DNA of 46,628 bases from Planctomycetaceae bacterium (GCA_021732845.1 JAKFUF010000055.1:1-46628); one strand, 5' to 3'. Counted from the stretch's first letter, positions 1 to 9,062 are shown. Notes: generated by a model from the sequence alone, not told the origin. Program-made: numbers and translations.

Positions 1-167
1 TGCTGCGATCCCTCCGGGATCGGATCTTTTCCTGGTTCCTAACCGGGGGTGTCGCTTCGCTCAACCCCCGGCTAAGAGCTTTCATCCCTCCGGGATGATC
101 TTTTGGCATCGTCGCCCGGGAGAGTAAATCGTTCCAAGAATGCGACAGTTATTCTTTCTCCGACCCT
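1..167. repeat. 167-bp dispersed repeat block, copy 1
   Basis: This block recurs at 14891-15057 with a single difference that I see (position 44 G versus A at 14934). It contains two short palindromes of the type ATCCCTCCGGGAT and a larger inverted pair around ACCGGGGGTGT / AACCCCCGG. The block ends at CCGACCCT (167); different sequence follows in the two copies, so 167 is a real boundary. The left end may lie outside the window. It abuts a transposase remnant. Confidence 0.9.
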
Positions 168-168
168 T

Positions 169-288
169 ATTGGCCGCACCGCCCAACACTTTAAACAGTT
201 CGTCGCGCCAACCGTCCGCCAGCAGCGGTTCGCGATGTGTGGTCGAAAAGATGGCATGAATGTAGATCTTCGCCAAGGATTGTGACAT
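169..288 (-). pseudogene. N-terminal remnant of a REP-associated tyrosine (IS200/Y1-like) transposase
   Basis: Read on the minus strand from ATG at 288, the frame begins MSQSLAKIYIHAIFSTTHRE and continues through DELFKVLGGAANK. This is the typical start of Y1 (HUH, IS200-like) transposases associated with REP palindromes. Homology stops after about 40 residues, exactly where the 167-bp repeat block begins. The HUH motif and catalytic tyrosine, which lie further on in the family, are missing. It is therefore a 5' fragment and cannot be active. Its presence fits the abundance of REP-like palindromes in this window (14489-14513, 41434-41496), whose spread such enzymes are thought to drive. The family call rests on the N-terminal motif only. 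Confidence 0.7.
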
Positions 289-394
289 GCGATGCCGTGC
301 CTTTCTGTGGCTATGGGGACGTTGAACAACGCTTACACGGTCGGTGCCGCAGCGCGTTCCTCGAAGCTCAGGCGTCAGCGGCCATACCGACTTT

Positions 395-775
395 GCCGTG
401 GGCTGACGGAAAGAGCCCTTCAGCCCCAAATATACCATCGCATCGGCACATCAAGGTGATACGGAACGTCGGCCTGAAGGGCCGTTTCTGTCAGCCCAGG
501 ACAGAGGCGGCAGAGCCGCCGGCGGCCTGGGAAACGGTCCGTACGAGAACCGTCGGCCCTGTCGGGGCCGTTCACCAACGGTTTTCCATGCGGACGTACG
601 TTGAACGCCCCCTTCAGGGTCGGTACCGGCGCTTCCCCGAATACCCAGGGCGTCGCCGGCAAAGCCGGCTTTGCCCTGGGCTGACAGAATGAGCCCTTCA
701 GGCTCGTGTTTTCGGGCACGCTGGTGCGACAAGGCGGCGCCGTTATCGGGCCTGAAGGGCCGTTTCTGTCAAGCT
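395..775. repeat. Cluster of nested-hairpin intergenic repeats
   Basis: No gene is supported between 289 and 941. The stretch is built from repeated modules. Nested hairpins lie at 495-531 (outer CCCAGG/CCTGGG, inner GGCGGC/GCCGCC) and 644-680 (outer CCCAGGGC/GCCCTGGG, inner GCCGGC/GCCGGC). They are flanked by GGCCTGAAGGGC and CTGACAGAA-type segments that recur at about 400, 472, 680 and 750. A further nested structure spans 538-599. A related hairpin lies at 2392-2428. Confidence 0.75.
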
Positions 776-941
776 GCTATACTTGCGTCCGATGCGCTCT
801 TTCCGTCGGCCCCAGGGCAACGCCGGTGCCCAGCAGTCGAAGTGAACCCCGGCAGCAGCTTTGGTGTCCCAGTCGAAGGGCATTTTGCCGGGTGACTGCG
901 AAATGCTTCTTTCCCCCACATCTCTTCTCCATGGATTTCTC

Positions 942-2330
942 ATGAACACCCGCCAGTTGCGTCAGATCGGAGTGCCTGACGAAGCGATTCCCCAGGCGAT
1001 TACATGCCTGCAACTGGCGATCAGCAGTGGAGCCATGCGCGGCAAGGATGTGAAAGCCAAGCTCAAACTGCTCGTCGAAGAGCCGGCTGCGCATCAGGAC
1101 GACCCGTTGTTCGGTTCGCTGGCGAAATTCCTCGTCGAGGAAGCGCAGTTCGTCCGCCCGGAACCGGCTTCGTATCAGACCTGGGGGACCGACATTGATG
1201 AAGCAGCACACGCCCAGATGCGGCAGTCGTGCGCGTTGCCGATGGCTGTCGGCGGCGCATTGATGCCCGACGCCCACCTGGGCTACGGCCTGCCGATTGG
1301 CGGCGTCTTGGCGCTGGAGGGCGCGGTGGTTCCCTACGCTGTCGGCGTGGACATCGCCTGCCGCATGAAGCTGTCGGTCCTGGATGTTCCGGTGTCGGCA
1401 CTGGATGACAAGTTTCCCCTGTTCCAGACGGCGTTGGAAAAGGGGACGCGGTTCGGTGTCGGTTCGGTGCATGAAAAGCCGATCGACCATGCGGTTTTGG
1501 ACGAGGACTGGACCGTCACCAAGATCACCCGCGAGCACAAAGACCGGGCGCGGAAGCAACTGGGAACCTCGGGGTCGGGCAACCATTTTGTGGAGTTTGG
1601 CCAGTTGACCCTGCCGCAGGACGATGTGGAACTGGGGCTGAAGGCGGGCGAGTACGTCGCGTTGATGAGCCACAGCGGGAGCCGGGGTCCGGGTGCGGCC
1701 GTCTGCAGCACCTACAGCAACATCGCGCGGGCGCAACTGCCCAAGCGGTACGAAGACCTGGGCCGCTTGGCGTGGCTCGACCTCGACAGCGAAGAAGGCC
1801 AGGAATACTGGGCGGCCATGAACCTGATGGGCCAGTTCGCGGCGGCGAATCACGACGTGATTCACCGGCTGGTCTCGTCGATTCTGGGGACCCAGATCAT
1901 TGGCGGCGTCGAGAACCATCACAACTTCGCGTGGAAGGAAATGCACAATGGCAAGGAATTGATCGTGCATCGGAAGGGGGCGACCCCCGCCGCCAAGGGG
2001 GAACTGGGCGTGATTCCCGGATCGATGGCCGACCCGGCCTACATCGTCCGCGGCCGGGGAGTGGCCGAGAGCTTCAACTCCGCCTCGCATGGAGCCGGCC
2101 GCGCGATGAGCCGGACAAAGGCCAAGGAGAAATACACTTGGAACGCGGTGCGGAAAGACCTGGAAAAGAAAGGCATCCGTGTCCTTTCTGCCGGGGCGGA
2201 CGAAGTTCCCTACGCCTACAAGAACATCCAGGACGTGATGCGTGCCCAGGCCGACCTGGTGGACATCGTCGGGCGGTTCAACCCCAAGATCGTGAAGATG
2301 TGTGATGATGGAAGCGCGGCGGAGGATTGA
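942..2330 (+). CDS. rtcB: RtcB family RNA ligase
   Basis: RtcB joins RNA 2',3'-cyclic phosphate or 3'-phosphate ends to 5'-OH ends using GTP and manganese, in tRNA splicing or RNA repair. The 462-aa product carries the family signatures in order: MPDAHLGYGLPIGG, GVDIACRM with the metal-binding Cys at about residue 140, GSGNHFVEF, HSGSRGPG, ENHHNFAWKE, and SASHGAGRAMSR, whose His (about residue 383) is the expected guanylylation site. All key residues appear present, so it is probably active. An in-frame ATG at 861 would add 27 unconserved residues; the family-like start MNTRQLRQIG at 942 is preferred, although no clear Shine-Dalgarno site precedes it. It stands alone between repeat-rich spacers, with no archease or rtcA visible next to it. 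Confidence 0.93.
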   Translation: MNTRQLRQIGVPDEAIPQAITCLQLAISSGAMRGKDVKAKLKLLVEEPAAHQDDPLFGSLAKFLVEEAQFVRPEPASYQTWGTDIDEAAHAQMRQSCALPMAVGGALMPDAHLGYGLPIGGVLALEGAVVPYAVGVDIACRMKLSVLDVPVSALDDKFPLFQTALEKGTRFGVGSVHEKPIDHAVLDEDWTVTKITREHKDRARKQLGTSGSGNHFVEFGQLTLPQDDVELGLKAGEYVALMSHSGSRGPGAAVCSTYSNIARAQLPKRYEDLGRLAWLDLDSEEGQEYWAAMNLMGQFAAANHDVIHRLVSSILGTQIIGGVENHHNFAWKEMHNGKELIVHRKGATPAAKGELGVIPGSMADPAYIVRGRGVAESFNSASHGAGRAMSRTKAKEKYTWNAVRKDLEKKGIRVLSAGADEVPYAYKNIQDVMRAQADLVDIVGRFNPKIVKMCDDGSAAED

Positions 2331-2343
2331 ACGGTCGACAAGC

Positions 2344-2378
2344 AACGACGGTCACGCCCCGATTGGGGCTCCGTCGTT
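2344..2378 (+). terminator. Candidate hairpin terminator after rtcB
   Basis: Fourteen bases after the rtcB stop, AACGACGG (2344-2351) pairs with CCGTCGTT (2371-2378), with a second stem GCCCC/GGGGC inside. There is no clear T-run after it, so factor-independent termination is uncertain. Confidence 0.45.
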
Positions 2379-2391
2379 CATGGTCATGCAA

Positions 2392-2428
2392 CCCAGGGCT
2401 CCGTTGGCCTTGCCAACTTCGCCCTGGG
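2392..2428. repeat. Nested hairpin, third copy of the CCCAGGGC family
   Basis: Outer stem CCCAGGGC (2392-2399) / GCCCTGGG (2421-2428), inner stem TTGGC / GCCAA. The outer stem matches the hairpins at 644-680 and 495-531, while the inner stem differs in sequence but stays complementary. Confidence 0.75.
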
Positions 2429-2448
2429 CTGTCGAATTTTGCCCCCTT

Positions 2449-2633
2449 GGGATCGCAGCAACAATCACTGTGACATTTGTCACCCTATCCACCAGCGAAC
2501 GCCATCAGGGACAACGAATGAAGTTGGTGGTGAAGTCAACAGGCCTGGCAAAACGGTGCGGGAATCCTACGGTCATCAATTCGTGGTTCCCCCTTCTCGT
2601 TGCCTAAGACCGGGCTTCGGTCAGCATCTTGCG
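2449..2633 (-). repeat. Collapsed inverted copy of the 319-bp repeat
   Basis: On the minus strand this segment matches the repeat unit found twice in tandem at 40669-41306, including the stretch around TGATGGCGTTCGCTGG and the GACTTCACCACCAACTTC-like segment. It lacks the central palindrome of about 110 bp (the ACGAATTTTCACGAAT arms) that both tandem copies carry. The rest of the 2331-2758 spacer holds only the two hairpins above. Confidence 0.75.
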
Positions 2634-2758
2634 GGGAGCTGGTCAGAAATCTTTGAGCCGCGGCAATTTTTTCAGGCGGATTGGCGTGTTTCGGCCATCC
2701 GTTGTATACACGCCGCTGTCAGCTCTCGCCTGCGAAATTGCCACCTCAAGGCTCCTCT

Positions 2759-3970
2759 GTGATCGACTTTTCACCGCATCTCCCCAAGCGCCCGCAGACC
2801 GATCCGCAGTATGTGCCTGAACTTGTGGAATGCATGCTGGGCACCGCGCGGGACCGCGGGGCGAGCGATCTGCATCTGGTGCCGACGGCCGGTGGCCTGG
2901 AGATGAAGTGGCGGATCGACGGGGTACTGCAGTCGGTTCGCACATTTCCCAGCGAAATCGCCCCGCGGGTGGTGGCGCGGCTCAAAATTCTGTCGCAGTT
3001 GCTGACCTATCAGTCAGACATGCCGCAGGAGGGCCGCATTCGCGAGCCGACCGGCAACGTCGAAATGCGGGTGAGCACGTTTCCCACGCTGTTCGGCGAA
3101 AAAGCCGTGGTGCGGATGTTCGTCGGCTCCGGAAAATTCCGCACGCTGAACGAACTGGGGCTGGCCCCTGAGATTCTCGATCGCCTGCGCGTGGCCTTGG
3201 CCGGCACCAGCGGGCTGATCCTGCTGGCCGGTCCGGCGGGGAGCGGAAAAACGACCACGGTCTACGCCAGCCTGCGGGAATTGGTAGACAAATCTGGTGC
3301 CGGACGGAGTCTGGTTTCCATGGAAGACCCGATCGAAGCCGTGGTGGAAGGGGTCTCGCAGTCGCAAGTGAACGTCGCGGCGGGGTTCACCCTGGACGCG
3401 GGATTGAGGTCGCTGGTACGGCAGGACCCCGAAGTCCTGCTGGTGGGTGAGATCCGCGACCGGGCGACGGCGGAAATTGTGTTTCAGGCAGCACTTACGG
3501 GGCATTTGGTGTTGACGACGTTTCATGCGGGCAGTGCGGCAGGAGCGATTGGACGACTGTCGGACATGGGAATTGAACCGTACCTACTGCGGAGCGGCCT
3601 GCGGACGATCGTGTGCCAGCGGCTGGTGCGGAAGCTGTGTCATTGCGCCACGCCGCTCCGGGAAGTGACCGAGCAGGCGGCGGACGATGGTGCTGAACGA
3701 TTGGGGCTGCGCGTCAAAGCGCTGCGCACGGCGCGGGGTTGCAACGATTGCCAGCAGACCGGCTACCGCGGGCGGATGGTGCTGGCGGAGATGCTGCAGC
3801 CGGAAGCCACCGATTTGGGGCGGGCCATTTTGTCCCGGGGCGACACGGCCGAACTGCATGCCCTGGCGGAACAGGCGGGCATGGTCTCCCTGGAGCGTCG
3901 CGGCATCGCGGCCGTCGAGGCGGGTTTGACCACCCCCGCCGAGATTCGCCGGGTGCTGGGTGATGTTTGA
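2759..3970 (+). CDS. gspE: Short GspE/PilB-type secretion ATPase
   Basis: A hexameric AAA-like ATPase that powers pseudopilus or pilus assembly at the inner membrane. The 403-aa product has Walker A GPAGSGKTTT (residues about 158-167), an Asp box around MEDPIE, Walker B ending GEIRD (about 230-234), a His-box region (TGHLVLTTFHA), and a C-terminal tetracysteine zinc site (C294, C296, C328, C331) as in GspE/PilB. It is clearly shorter than the usual 500-570 aa because the N-terminal N1/MshEN domain is missing; the protein begins directly with the N2-like region. I chose GTG at 2759 (MIDFSPHL); a TTG at 2681 would add 26 residues without recognisable family character. It heads the secretion cluster and is followed by three gspF genes and pilin genes. 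Confidence 0.9.
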   Translation: MIDFSPHLPKRPQTDPQYVPELVECMLGTARDRGASDLHLVPTAGGLEMKWRIDGVLQSVRTFPSEIAPRVVARLKILSQLLTYQSDMPQEGRIREPTGNVEMRVSTFPTLFGEKAVVRMFVGSGKFRTLNELGLAPEILDRLRVALAGTSGLILLAGPAGSGKTTTVYASLRELVDKSGAGRSLVSMEDPIEAVVEGVSQSQVNVAAGFTLDAGLRSLVRQDPEVLLVGEIRDRATAEIVFQAALTGHLVLTTFHAGSAAGAIGRLSDMGIEPYLLRSGLRTIVCQRLVRKLCHCATPLREVTEQAADDGAERLGLRVKALRTARGCNDCQQTGYRGRMVLAEMLQPEATDLGRAILSRGDTAELHALAEQAGMVSLERRGIAAVEAGLTTPAEIRRVLGDV

Positions 3971-4027
3971 GGCGTGAAAGAGGGGCCACGATGGTAGGGG
4001 CTGGTTGCGGCACAAAAAGAGTTTTTG

Positions 4028-4252
4028 AACCACGAAAGGCCCGAAGAACACGAAATTGTTCTTCATCGTCACCTCGGTTGTGATGTGGTTTATCCATGAT
4101 CAAAGTTGCTGGACTTGGGTCTTTGATCGATATGACGGCAAATGTGCATCACTTGAATGTAGGTCCCGTGGTATTGGCGCGCATCCCCCAAAGTTAAGAA
4201 ACAATTTCGTCGCACAAAATTACTTTTCGTGTGCTTCGTGCCTTTCGTGGTT
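4028..4252. repeat. Long inverted repeat (ACCACGAAAGG family)
   Basis: Arms at 4028-4054 and 4226-4252 (27 bp, two mismatches; core ACCACGAAAGG / CCTTTCGTGGT) are separated by about 170 bp. The same pair of arms recurs at 39536-39645. This is the main content of the 3971-4336 spacer, with the heptamer array that follows. Confidence 0.75.
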
Positions 4253-4308
4253 AAGAAATCGGTCACCGGACAGTACCGCTGAACACGAGTTGCGCAGCTC
4301 CCGCAGCA

Positions 4309-4338
4309 ATCGAAAATCACCAATCGAAAATCGAAAAT
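4309..4338 (+). repeat. TCGAAAA heptamer array abutting a start codon
   Basis: Three ATCGAAAAT units (one spaced, two in tandem) run directly into the ATG of the next gspF at 4337. Related arrays precede the starts at 6050, 31572, 35003 and 44117. No Shine-Dalgarno site is visible here. Confidence 0.8.
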
Positions 4339-5662
4339 GCCCACTCCCGTCACCCTGGAACAGTTGATTGCGATCAATGATGAGATCGCCGCGCTTGTGA
4401 AGGCGGGGGTGCCGCTGGAACTGGGGCTGCGAAAGATCAGTTCGGACCTGCCGCGGACGCTGAGCCACATCACGACGGACTTGTGGCGGGCGTTGAACCG
4501 CGGCGAGAGTCTGGCCCAGGCGCTGGAGTCTTCCGGGCACCGGTTTCCGCCGGAGTATCGGGCGCTGGTCGAGGCCGGTGTCCGCTCGCGGAACCTGCCC
4601 AAGACGCTGGAGTCGGTCACCTCCTTCGCCCAGTCGGCGCTGGAAACCCGCCGCCGGTTCGGTCTGGCACTGATCTATCCGTTCATCCTGCTGTTGCTCA
4701 TCAATTTCCTGTTGACGATGATCATGCCCCGGCTGGGCGAGGTCTGGCTGGCAATGGATTGGGGAATGGAGATCCCATTCCTGACAACCGCCATCCAACT
4801 GTTCCGCGGTTCCGTGGATTACTGGGCGTGGCTGCCGCCATTGTTTGTGCTGCTGTTCACGATGCAGTGGCTGTGGACTGGTGGCCTGCGGATTGTGTCG
4901 CCGCTCGTCCCGTTGTTCGCCTTGGCGATGACAGTGGGGTGGAGCATTGTCGCCCATTTGAACGGAGGCTCTCCCGCCTACCCCGTGGCTCTGGGGACCG
5001 CGCTCTGCGCGCTGTGGATTGCCGGAGGCCTCCCGTTCGGCCGGTGGCTGGTGCTTCCCGTGGCAGCTCTGGCTGCCGGTGGATGGTGGTCCATGGCGGT
5101 GACGACCAATCCCGTCTTTCCTGAAGCGGTGCTGGTGTCGCTGTGGTTCTGGTGGTGCGGGCTGGCCCCGGGCGACAGCGGCCCCGGCGTTGTGCTCGAA
5201 TCAATCCCGTTCATGGGGCGCGTCGTCCGGATGTCGCAGCAGTCGCGGTTCACGGAAATGCTGGCGATGCTGATGGAGCAGAAGGTCCCCATGATTGAGG
5301 CCCTGCCGCTGGCGGCCGAGGTCTCGGGAAGCGCACGGCTGCAGCGCGCCGGCAAGGCGGCCGCGGTCAAGCTGCACCGCGGCATGTCGCTGGGCGAGAC
5401 GGTGCGCAGCACGCCAGCGTTTCCACCGATGGTCCGGTGGATCGTGGGAAGCGCGATCCCCGCCGGGCAGATGATCGTGGCCCTCAAGCAGGCGGCGGAG
5501 ACCTACCGGCACCGGTCGCGGACAGCGGCGGAATGGATGCAGTCGGCGGTGCCGACATTTTTGATCGTGGTCTTCGGCGGCGGCATCACGCTCCTGTACG
5601 GGCTGTCCCTGTTCGTGCCCATGCGGCTGGTGCTGGACCAGTTGACCCGCACGCCGATGTGA
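4337..5662 (+). CDS. gspF: GspF-type inner-membrane platform protein (first of three)
   Basis: An inner-membrane platform protein of the type II secretion / type IV pilus machinery. The 441-aa product has two T2SSF-like helical domains. The first, about residues 5-120, has the pattern of alternating amphipathic helices (AGVPLELGLRKI, RGESLAQALE). The second is about 295-395 (RFTEMLAMLMEQKVPMIEAL). An unusually long hydrophobic middle, roughly 115-275, contains several membrane segments instead of the usual one or two. A C-terminal membrane helix follows (FLIVVFGGGITLLYGLS). The ATG lies inside the heptamer array. It is separated from gspE by a repeat-filled 366-bp spacer. Confidence 0.88.
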   Translation: MPTPVTLEQLIAINDEIAALVKAGVPLELGLRKISSDLPRTLSHITTDLWRALNRGESLAQALESSGHRFPPEYRALVEAGVRSRNLPKTLESVTSFAQSALETRRRFGLALIYPFILLLLINFLLTMIMPRLGEVWLAMDWGMEIPFLTTAIQLFRGSVDYWAWLPPLFVLLFTMQWLWTGGLRIVSPLVPLFALAMTVGWSIVAHLNGGSPAYPVALGTALCALWIAGGLPFGRWLVLPVAALAAGGWWSMAVTTNPVFPEAVLVSLWFWWCGLAPGDSGPGVVLESIPFMGRVVRMSQQSRFTEMLAMLMEQKVPMIEALPLAAEVSGSARLQRAGKAAAVKLHRGMSLGETVRSTPAFPPMVRWIVGSAIPAGQMIVALKQAAETYRHRSRTAAEWMQSAVPTFLIVVFGGGITLLYGLSLFVPMRLVLDQLTRTPM

Positions 5663-5819
5663 TGTGCGGCTGGTGCCGCACATCGACTTGAGTGTCCAAA
5701 TGTCGCTGCAAAGAAATGCCAGACAAAGGCCGTTCTCTGGTTCGCTGCAATTTCAAATTTCCTGACCGTCACGGATTTTAGAGGTGGGACCGTAATGTTG
5801 ATTGAGGTGGTCAGGAATG

Positions 5820-5926
5820 TTGGACAGGATGAAAAAGGATGATAGAGGATCAGGAAAGGATTGTTTGTGCCAGCTTTCAATGAAAAGATCCTTTCTTATC
5901 CTCTTTCATCCTTTCAATCCTGTCCC
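5820..5926. repeat. AGGAT-rich long hairpin repeat, copy 1
   Basis: A roughly 107-bp imperfect palindrome beginning GGACAGGATGAAAAAGGAT and ending ATCCTTTCAATCCTGTCC. Two further copies lie at 9063-9172 and 26575-26687. It occupies the middle of the 5663-6049 spacer, which also contains a TTTCAAATTT segment near 5750 and a heptamer array at its end. Confidence 0.85.
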
Positions 5927-6024
5927 AAAATCCTCACTCAAAACAGCCGGCCGGTCCCCAAAGTCCGTGACGGTCAGCAAATTCACTTCGTCGGCTGCAT
6001 CAACACCTAAAATCTTTCCTCGAC

Positions 6025-6043
6025 TATCGAAAATCGAAAATCC
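6025..6043 (+). repeat. TCGAAAA heptamer array before gspF
   Basis: Two tandem ATCGAAAAT-type units followed by CCCCTGCC and the ATG at 6050. It has the same arrangement as at 4309-4338 and 34956-35000. Confidence 0.75.
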
Positions 6044-6049
6044 CCTGCC

Positions 6050-7366
6050 ATGCCGCGCTACTCCTATCGTGCCGTTGATCCGCAGGGCCGCCCCGTGTCG
6101 GGTGAAGAAACGGCGGACAGCCTGGGGGCACTGCAAACGCTGCTCGAATTGAAGGGGTGGGAGGTCAAGGCGCTGGTTGAAGTGGCGGCCGGGCCCAACG
6201 CGGATACACCTGAAGCAGCCCCTGCGCCAGAAGTGACACCGTCACCAGAGACGACCCCAGCGCCAGAAGCCACCGATCCCGTGCAGGTTTTCCCGGTTTC
6301 ACCCACGTTCACCGCGCCAGAAAATTCCTCGCAGTTGACGCCCGCGGCGCTGGTGACTTTGACGGAGCAGTTGGGCCAGGTCGCGCTGTCGGGTTTGCCG
6401 CTGGAGGCGGGTCTGCGGACGCTGGCCGAGGAGAACACCGACTGGAGAATCCGCAGGGCCCTGCGGGAAATCTGCGGGGACCTGGAACAGGGGATTTCCC
6501 TGGAGACCTCGCTGGCGGCGCGGCAGCAGTCGGTTCCACGGCATCTGCTGGAACTCATCCGCGCCGGGCTGCGGACCGCAAGGTTCGGACAGATTCTGGA
6601 TCGCTATGTACAGATGAGCCGCCGCTCGGCGGAAGTCCGCAGCAGCATCCGCATGGCGCTCAGTTATCCCGTCATTCTGTGGGTGACGGCGGCGATGATT
6701 CACGGACTCGTGATGATTCTGATCGTGCCCACCTTCAAGGAAATCTTTGTCGGTTTCAACACGACCATTCCGTTCACCACGCGGGTTCTGATCGGGATAT
6801 CAGACTTGTTCACGATCCACTGGTTCTGGACATTGTCGGCCGTGCTCACCGTGGTCGGCCTGGGGGCGTGGCTGTATCTCATGACCCGGTCCACGGTGTT
6901 CGGGCGACAGGTCTTCTGCAGAATCCCCTTGATCGGGCCGCTCTATCGCCTGTCGGCGCTGGCGGAACTGGCACACCTGCTGGGGGAGTTCGTGGAGAAC
7001 CGCCTGCCGCTGCCCGAGGCGCTGGAACTGGCCGGAAGCGGCTGCGGCGACCTGGAACTGGAGCGTGGCTGCCGCGCCGTGGCGAACGAGGTCCGGCATG
7101 GCGTCCCGCTCGCCGAGACCGCCGCAACGCTGCCGAAGCTGCCGCACGGCCTGCGGCAAATTCTGCGCTGGGCCGATCAGCCACAGCAGTTCGCGGAATC
7201 TCTGTATGGCGCGGCCGAGATGTTTCAGGCGCGGGCCAGGCTGCACGCCGCCGTGTTCGTGCCGTTCTTCGAACCGCTCAGCGTCCTGATCGTCGCCCCC
7301 GTGATCGGCTTCATTGTCATCGCCCTGTTCCAGCCCCTGATCCATCTGTTGAATGATTTGAGTTGA
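6050..7366 (+). CDS. gspF: GspF-type inner-membrane platform protein (second of three)
   Basis: A 438-aa platform protein and the most canonical GspF here: it begins MPRYSYRAVDPQGRPVSGE, the standard family N-terminus. A Pro/Ala/Thr-rich linker (about residues 46-95) follows, then T2SSF domain 1 (about 100-220), membrane segments near 210-235 and 260-285, T2SSF domain 2 (about 295-400) and a C-terminal membrane helix ending FQPLIHLLNDLS. The long acidic/proline linker after the N-terminal cap is unusual. The next gene, another gspF, starts 95 bp on and ends with nearly the same tail (MPLVKLLNDLS), which suggests an old duplication. Confidence 0.92.
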   Translation: MPRYSYRAVDPQGRPVSGEETADSLGALQTLLELKGWEVKALVEVAAGPNADTPEAAPAPEVTPSPETTPAPEATDPVQVFPVSPTFTAPENSSQLTPAALVTLTEQLGQVALSGLPLEAGLRTLAEENTDWRIRRALREICGDLEQGISLETSLAARQQSVPRHLLELIRAGLRTARFGQILDRYVQMSRRSAEVRSSIRMALSYPVILWVTAAMIHGLVMILIVPTFKEIFVGFNTTIPFTTRVLIGISDLFTIHWFWTLSAVLTVVGLGAWLYLMTRSTVFGRQVFCRIPLIGPLYRLSALAELAHLLGEFVENRLPLPEALELAGSGCGDLELERGCRAVANEVRHGVPLAETAATLPKLPHGLRQILRWADQPQQFAESLYGAAEMFQARARLHAAVFVPFFEPLSVLIVAPVIGFIVIALFQPLIHLLNDLS

Positions 7367-7460
7367 CCTGCGACGGACATGGCCAGGCCGTTTCATCCAT
7401 TCTGCACCGCCAAAGAACGACATCCGCGAATGCGGTTCAATCTGAAGAAATGAGGATTTC

Positions 7461-9020
7461 GTGGAACTCGCCTACGTCCTGATCGCCGCCGCCTGCGTCA
7501 CGCTGCTCTTTGCCCTGGCACTGGTGACCCTGTTGCATCTGGTGCGGTTTTCCGGGCCCTGGGTCAGCGTTCCCTCGCGGCAACTGGTGCTGCGGATCTT
7601 CGCGGGGGGCATTTTCAGCCTTTGTCTCTGTGGGTTGCTGCTGGGCACCGTGATCGCGGTGGCGTGCCACATCAACGATTTGATGACCGTCCCGCTGTTT
7701 TGCGGCTTCCTATTCCTCGGCATGGTGTTGATGCTGGTGGCCACGAGTGGGGCTCCAATTTTCGTCCTGTCCAACCGGCTGCAGGGGACGCAGGTTTCCG
7801 AACGCCGGCTCGCCTCCGACTCTCTGGCGCGCGGGCTGTCGATCATCGGCTGGCTGCTGTTCGTCCCGTTCGTGCTGGCGATCATCGGTGGTCTGATGGT
7901 CGACATTGTCGCCAGCGGCGCGGGGTTTATCCTGTTTCCGGGCATGCTGCTGATCATTCTGGGGGCGGTCACAATCGCCCCGCTCATCCGTGGCTCGCAA
8001 ACCGCCCGGCGGGCGACGCTGCTGTGGCACCTGGCTCTCGCTGCCGAGTCCCGTCGTCCGCTGGCAGACGATCTGGAAGATCTGGCGGCGGGAGTCAACT
8101 GGGCATACCGCATGCGGCTGCGGCGGCTGATCGACTTCCTCAATTCGGGCTATTCGCTGAGCGCGGCCCTGGGATGTATGCCCGGCCTGCTGCCCGCGCC
8201 GGTGGTGCTGCAGGTGCGGATTGGCGAGGAGGCCGGCGCGTTGGGCGTGACCTTGAGAAAGGTCGCCGAGGAATACGTCCTCAAGAACCGGCCGCAGACG
8301 ACCTCCATGGGCAACAACGCCATGTTCTGGGCGATCCTCGGGAACATCGGCCTCACGGGCTTCATCGTCCTGTCCGGGTTGATGGTGTTCATCGTGCCGA
8401 AGTTCAAGAGGATCTTTGAAGGGTTTGACACGGAGCTGCCGGACGTCACCAGGGCGTTGATCGAAGTTTCGGATGCCTTCGTCAATTACTGGTACCTGGT
8501 GGTGCCGCTGTTCATGTTTCCCGCCGGAGCTGCGTTCCTCGTGTGGCTCAACGAGGCAGCCGGGCTCAATCTGGGGCTGCCGTCCCTCAGCCGCTTCTGG
8601 CCGCGGCGCGCGGCGCCGCTTGTGCTGCGCTGCCTGGCGCTATTGGTTGAATCGGGCCGGCCGTTGCTCTCTGGCTTAAAAACCATGGCGAACGAATATC
8701 CCGACCGCGCCATCCGCGGCAAGCTGGCCTACGCCGCCAGTGAGGTGGCGGCTGGCGGCGAAGTCTGGAACGCGCTGCGGGTGGGCGGTGTGCTGCGGCA
8801 GTCCGACGCCGACCTGCTCTACGCCGCCGACCATGCCGGGCACCTCGCCTGGGCGATGCGTTCGCTTTCGGATGGCATGCAGCGCCGCCGGGCCATCTGG
8901 TGGGACGCCGTCTTTGAATTCGTCAACCCTGCCATGATCCTGCTTGCAGGAATCGCCGTCCTGTTCATCGCCGCCGGCATGTTCATGCCGCTGGTCAAAC
9001 TGCTCAATGACCTGTCCTGA
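7461..9020 (+). CDS. gspF: GspF-like platform protein with multi-helix N-terminal extension (third of three)
   Basis: A 519-aa membrane protein. Residues about 1-185 form a non-family extension with five or so hydrophobic helices. GspF-like domain 1 follows (about 190-290, LWHLALAAESRRPLADDLEDL and GYSLSAALG), then two membrane segments, GspF-like domain 2 (about 385-490, LALLVESGRPLLSGL) and a C-terminal helix ending LVKLLNDLS. The GTG start at 7461 is supported by TGAGGA four bases upstream (7451-7456). A platform protein with such an extension could take over the anchoring role of the absent GspL/PilN-type subunits; that is inference. Confidence 0.82.
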   Translation: MELAYVLIAAACVTLLFALALVTLLHLVRFSGPWVSVPSRQLVLRIFAGGIFSLCLCGLLLGTVIAVACHINDLMTVPLFCGFLFLGMVLMLVATSGAPIFVLSNRLQGTQVSERRLASDSLARGLSIIGWLLFVPFVLAIIGGLMVDIVASGAGFILFPGMLLIILGAVTIAPLIRGSQTARRATLLWHLALAAESRRPLADDLEDLAAGVNWAYRMRLRRLIDFLNSGYSLSAALGCMPGLLPAPVVLQVRIGEEAGALGVTLRKVAEEYVLKNRPQTTSMGNNAMFWAILGNIGLTGFIVLSGLMVFIVPKFKRIFEGFDTELPDVTRALIEVSDAFVNYWYLVVPLFMFPAGAAFLVWLNEAAGLNLGLPSLSRFWPRRAAPLVLRCLALLVESGRPLLSGLKTMANEYPDRAIRGKLAYAASEVAAGGEVWNALRVGGVLRQSDADLLYAADHAGHLAWAMRSLSDGMQRRRAIWWDAVFEFVNPAMILLAGIAVLFIAAGMFMPLVKLLNDLS

Positions 9021-9062
9021 TTCAAATGCAATGCCGTGTGACTCGGCGCAGGTGACGGGGAA

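Noticed and set aside
237-945. Several overlapping open frames of 60-151 aa at the left end
   Set aside because: They run through palindromic repeats on both strands, have no motifs or ribosome sites, and share sequence only because the repeats recur.
777-2345. 522-aa open frame on the minus strand opposite rtcB
   Set aside because: It is antisense to a well-conserved RtcB gene, and its composition (rich in Arg, His, Gln, Val) is typical of a shadow frame in GC-rich DNA.
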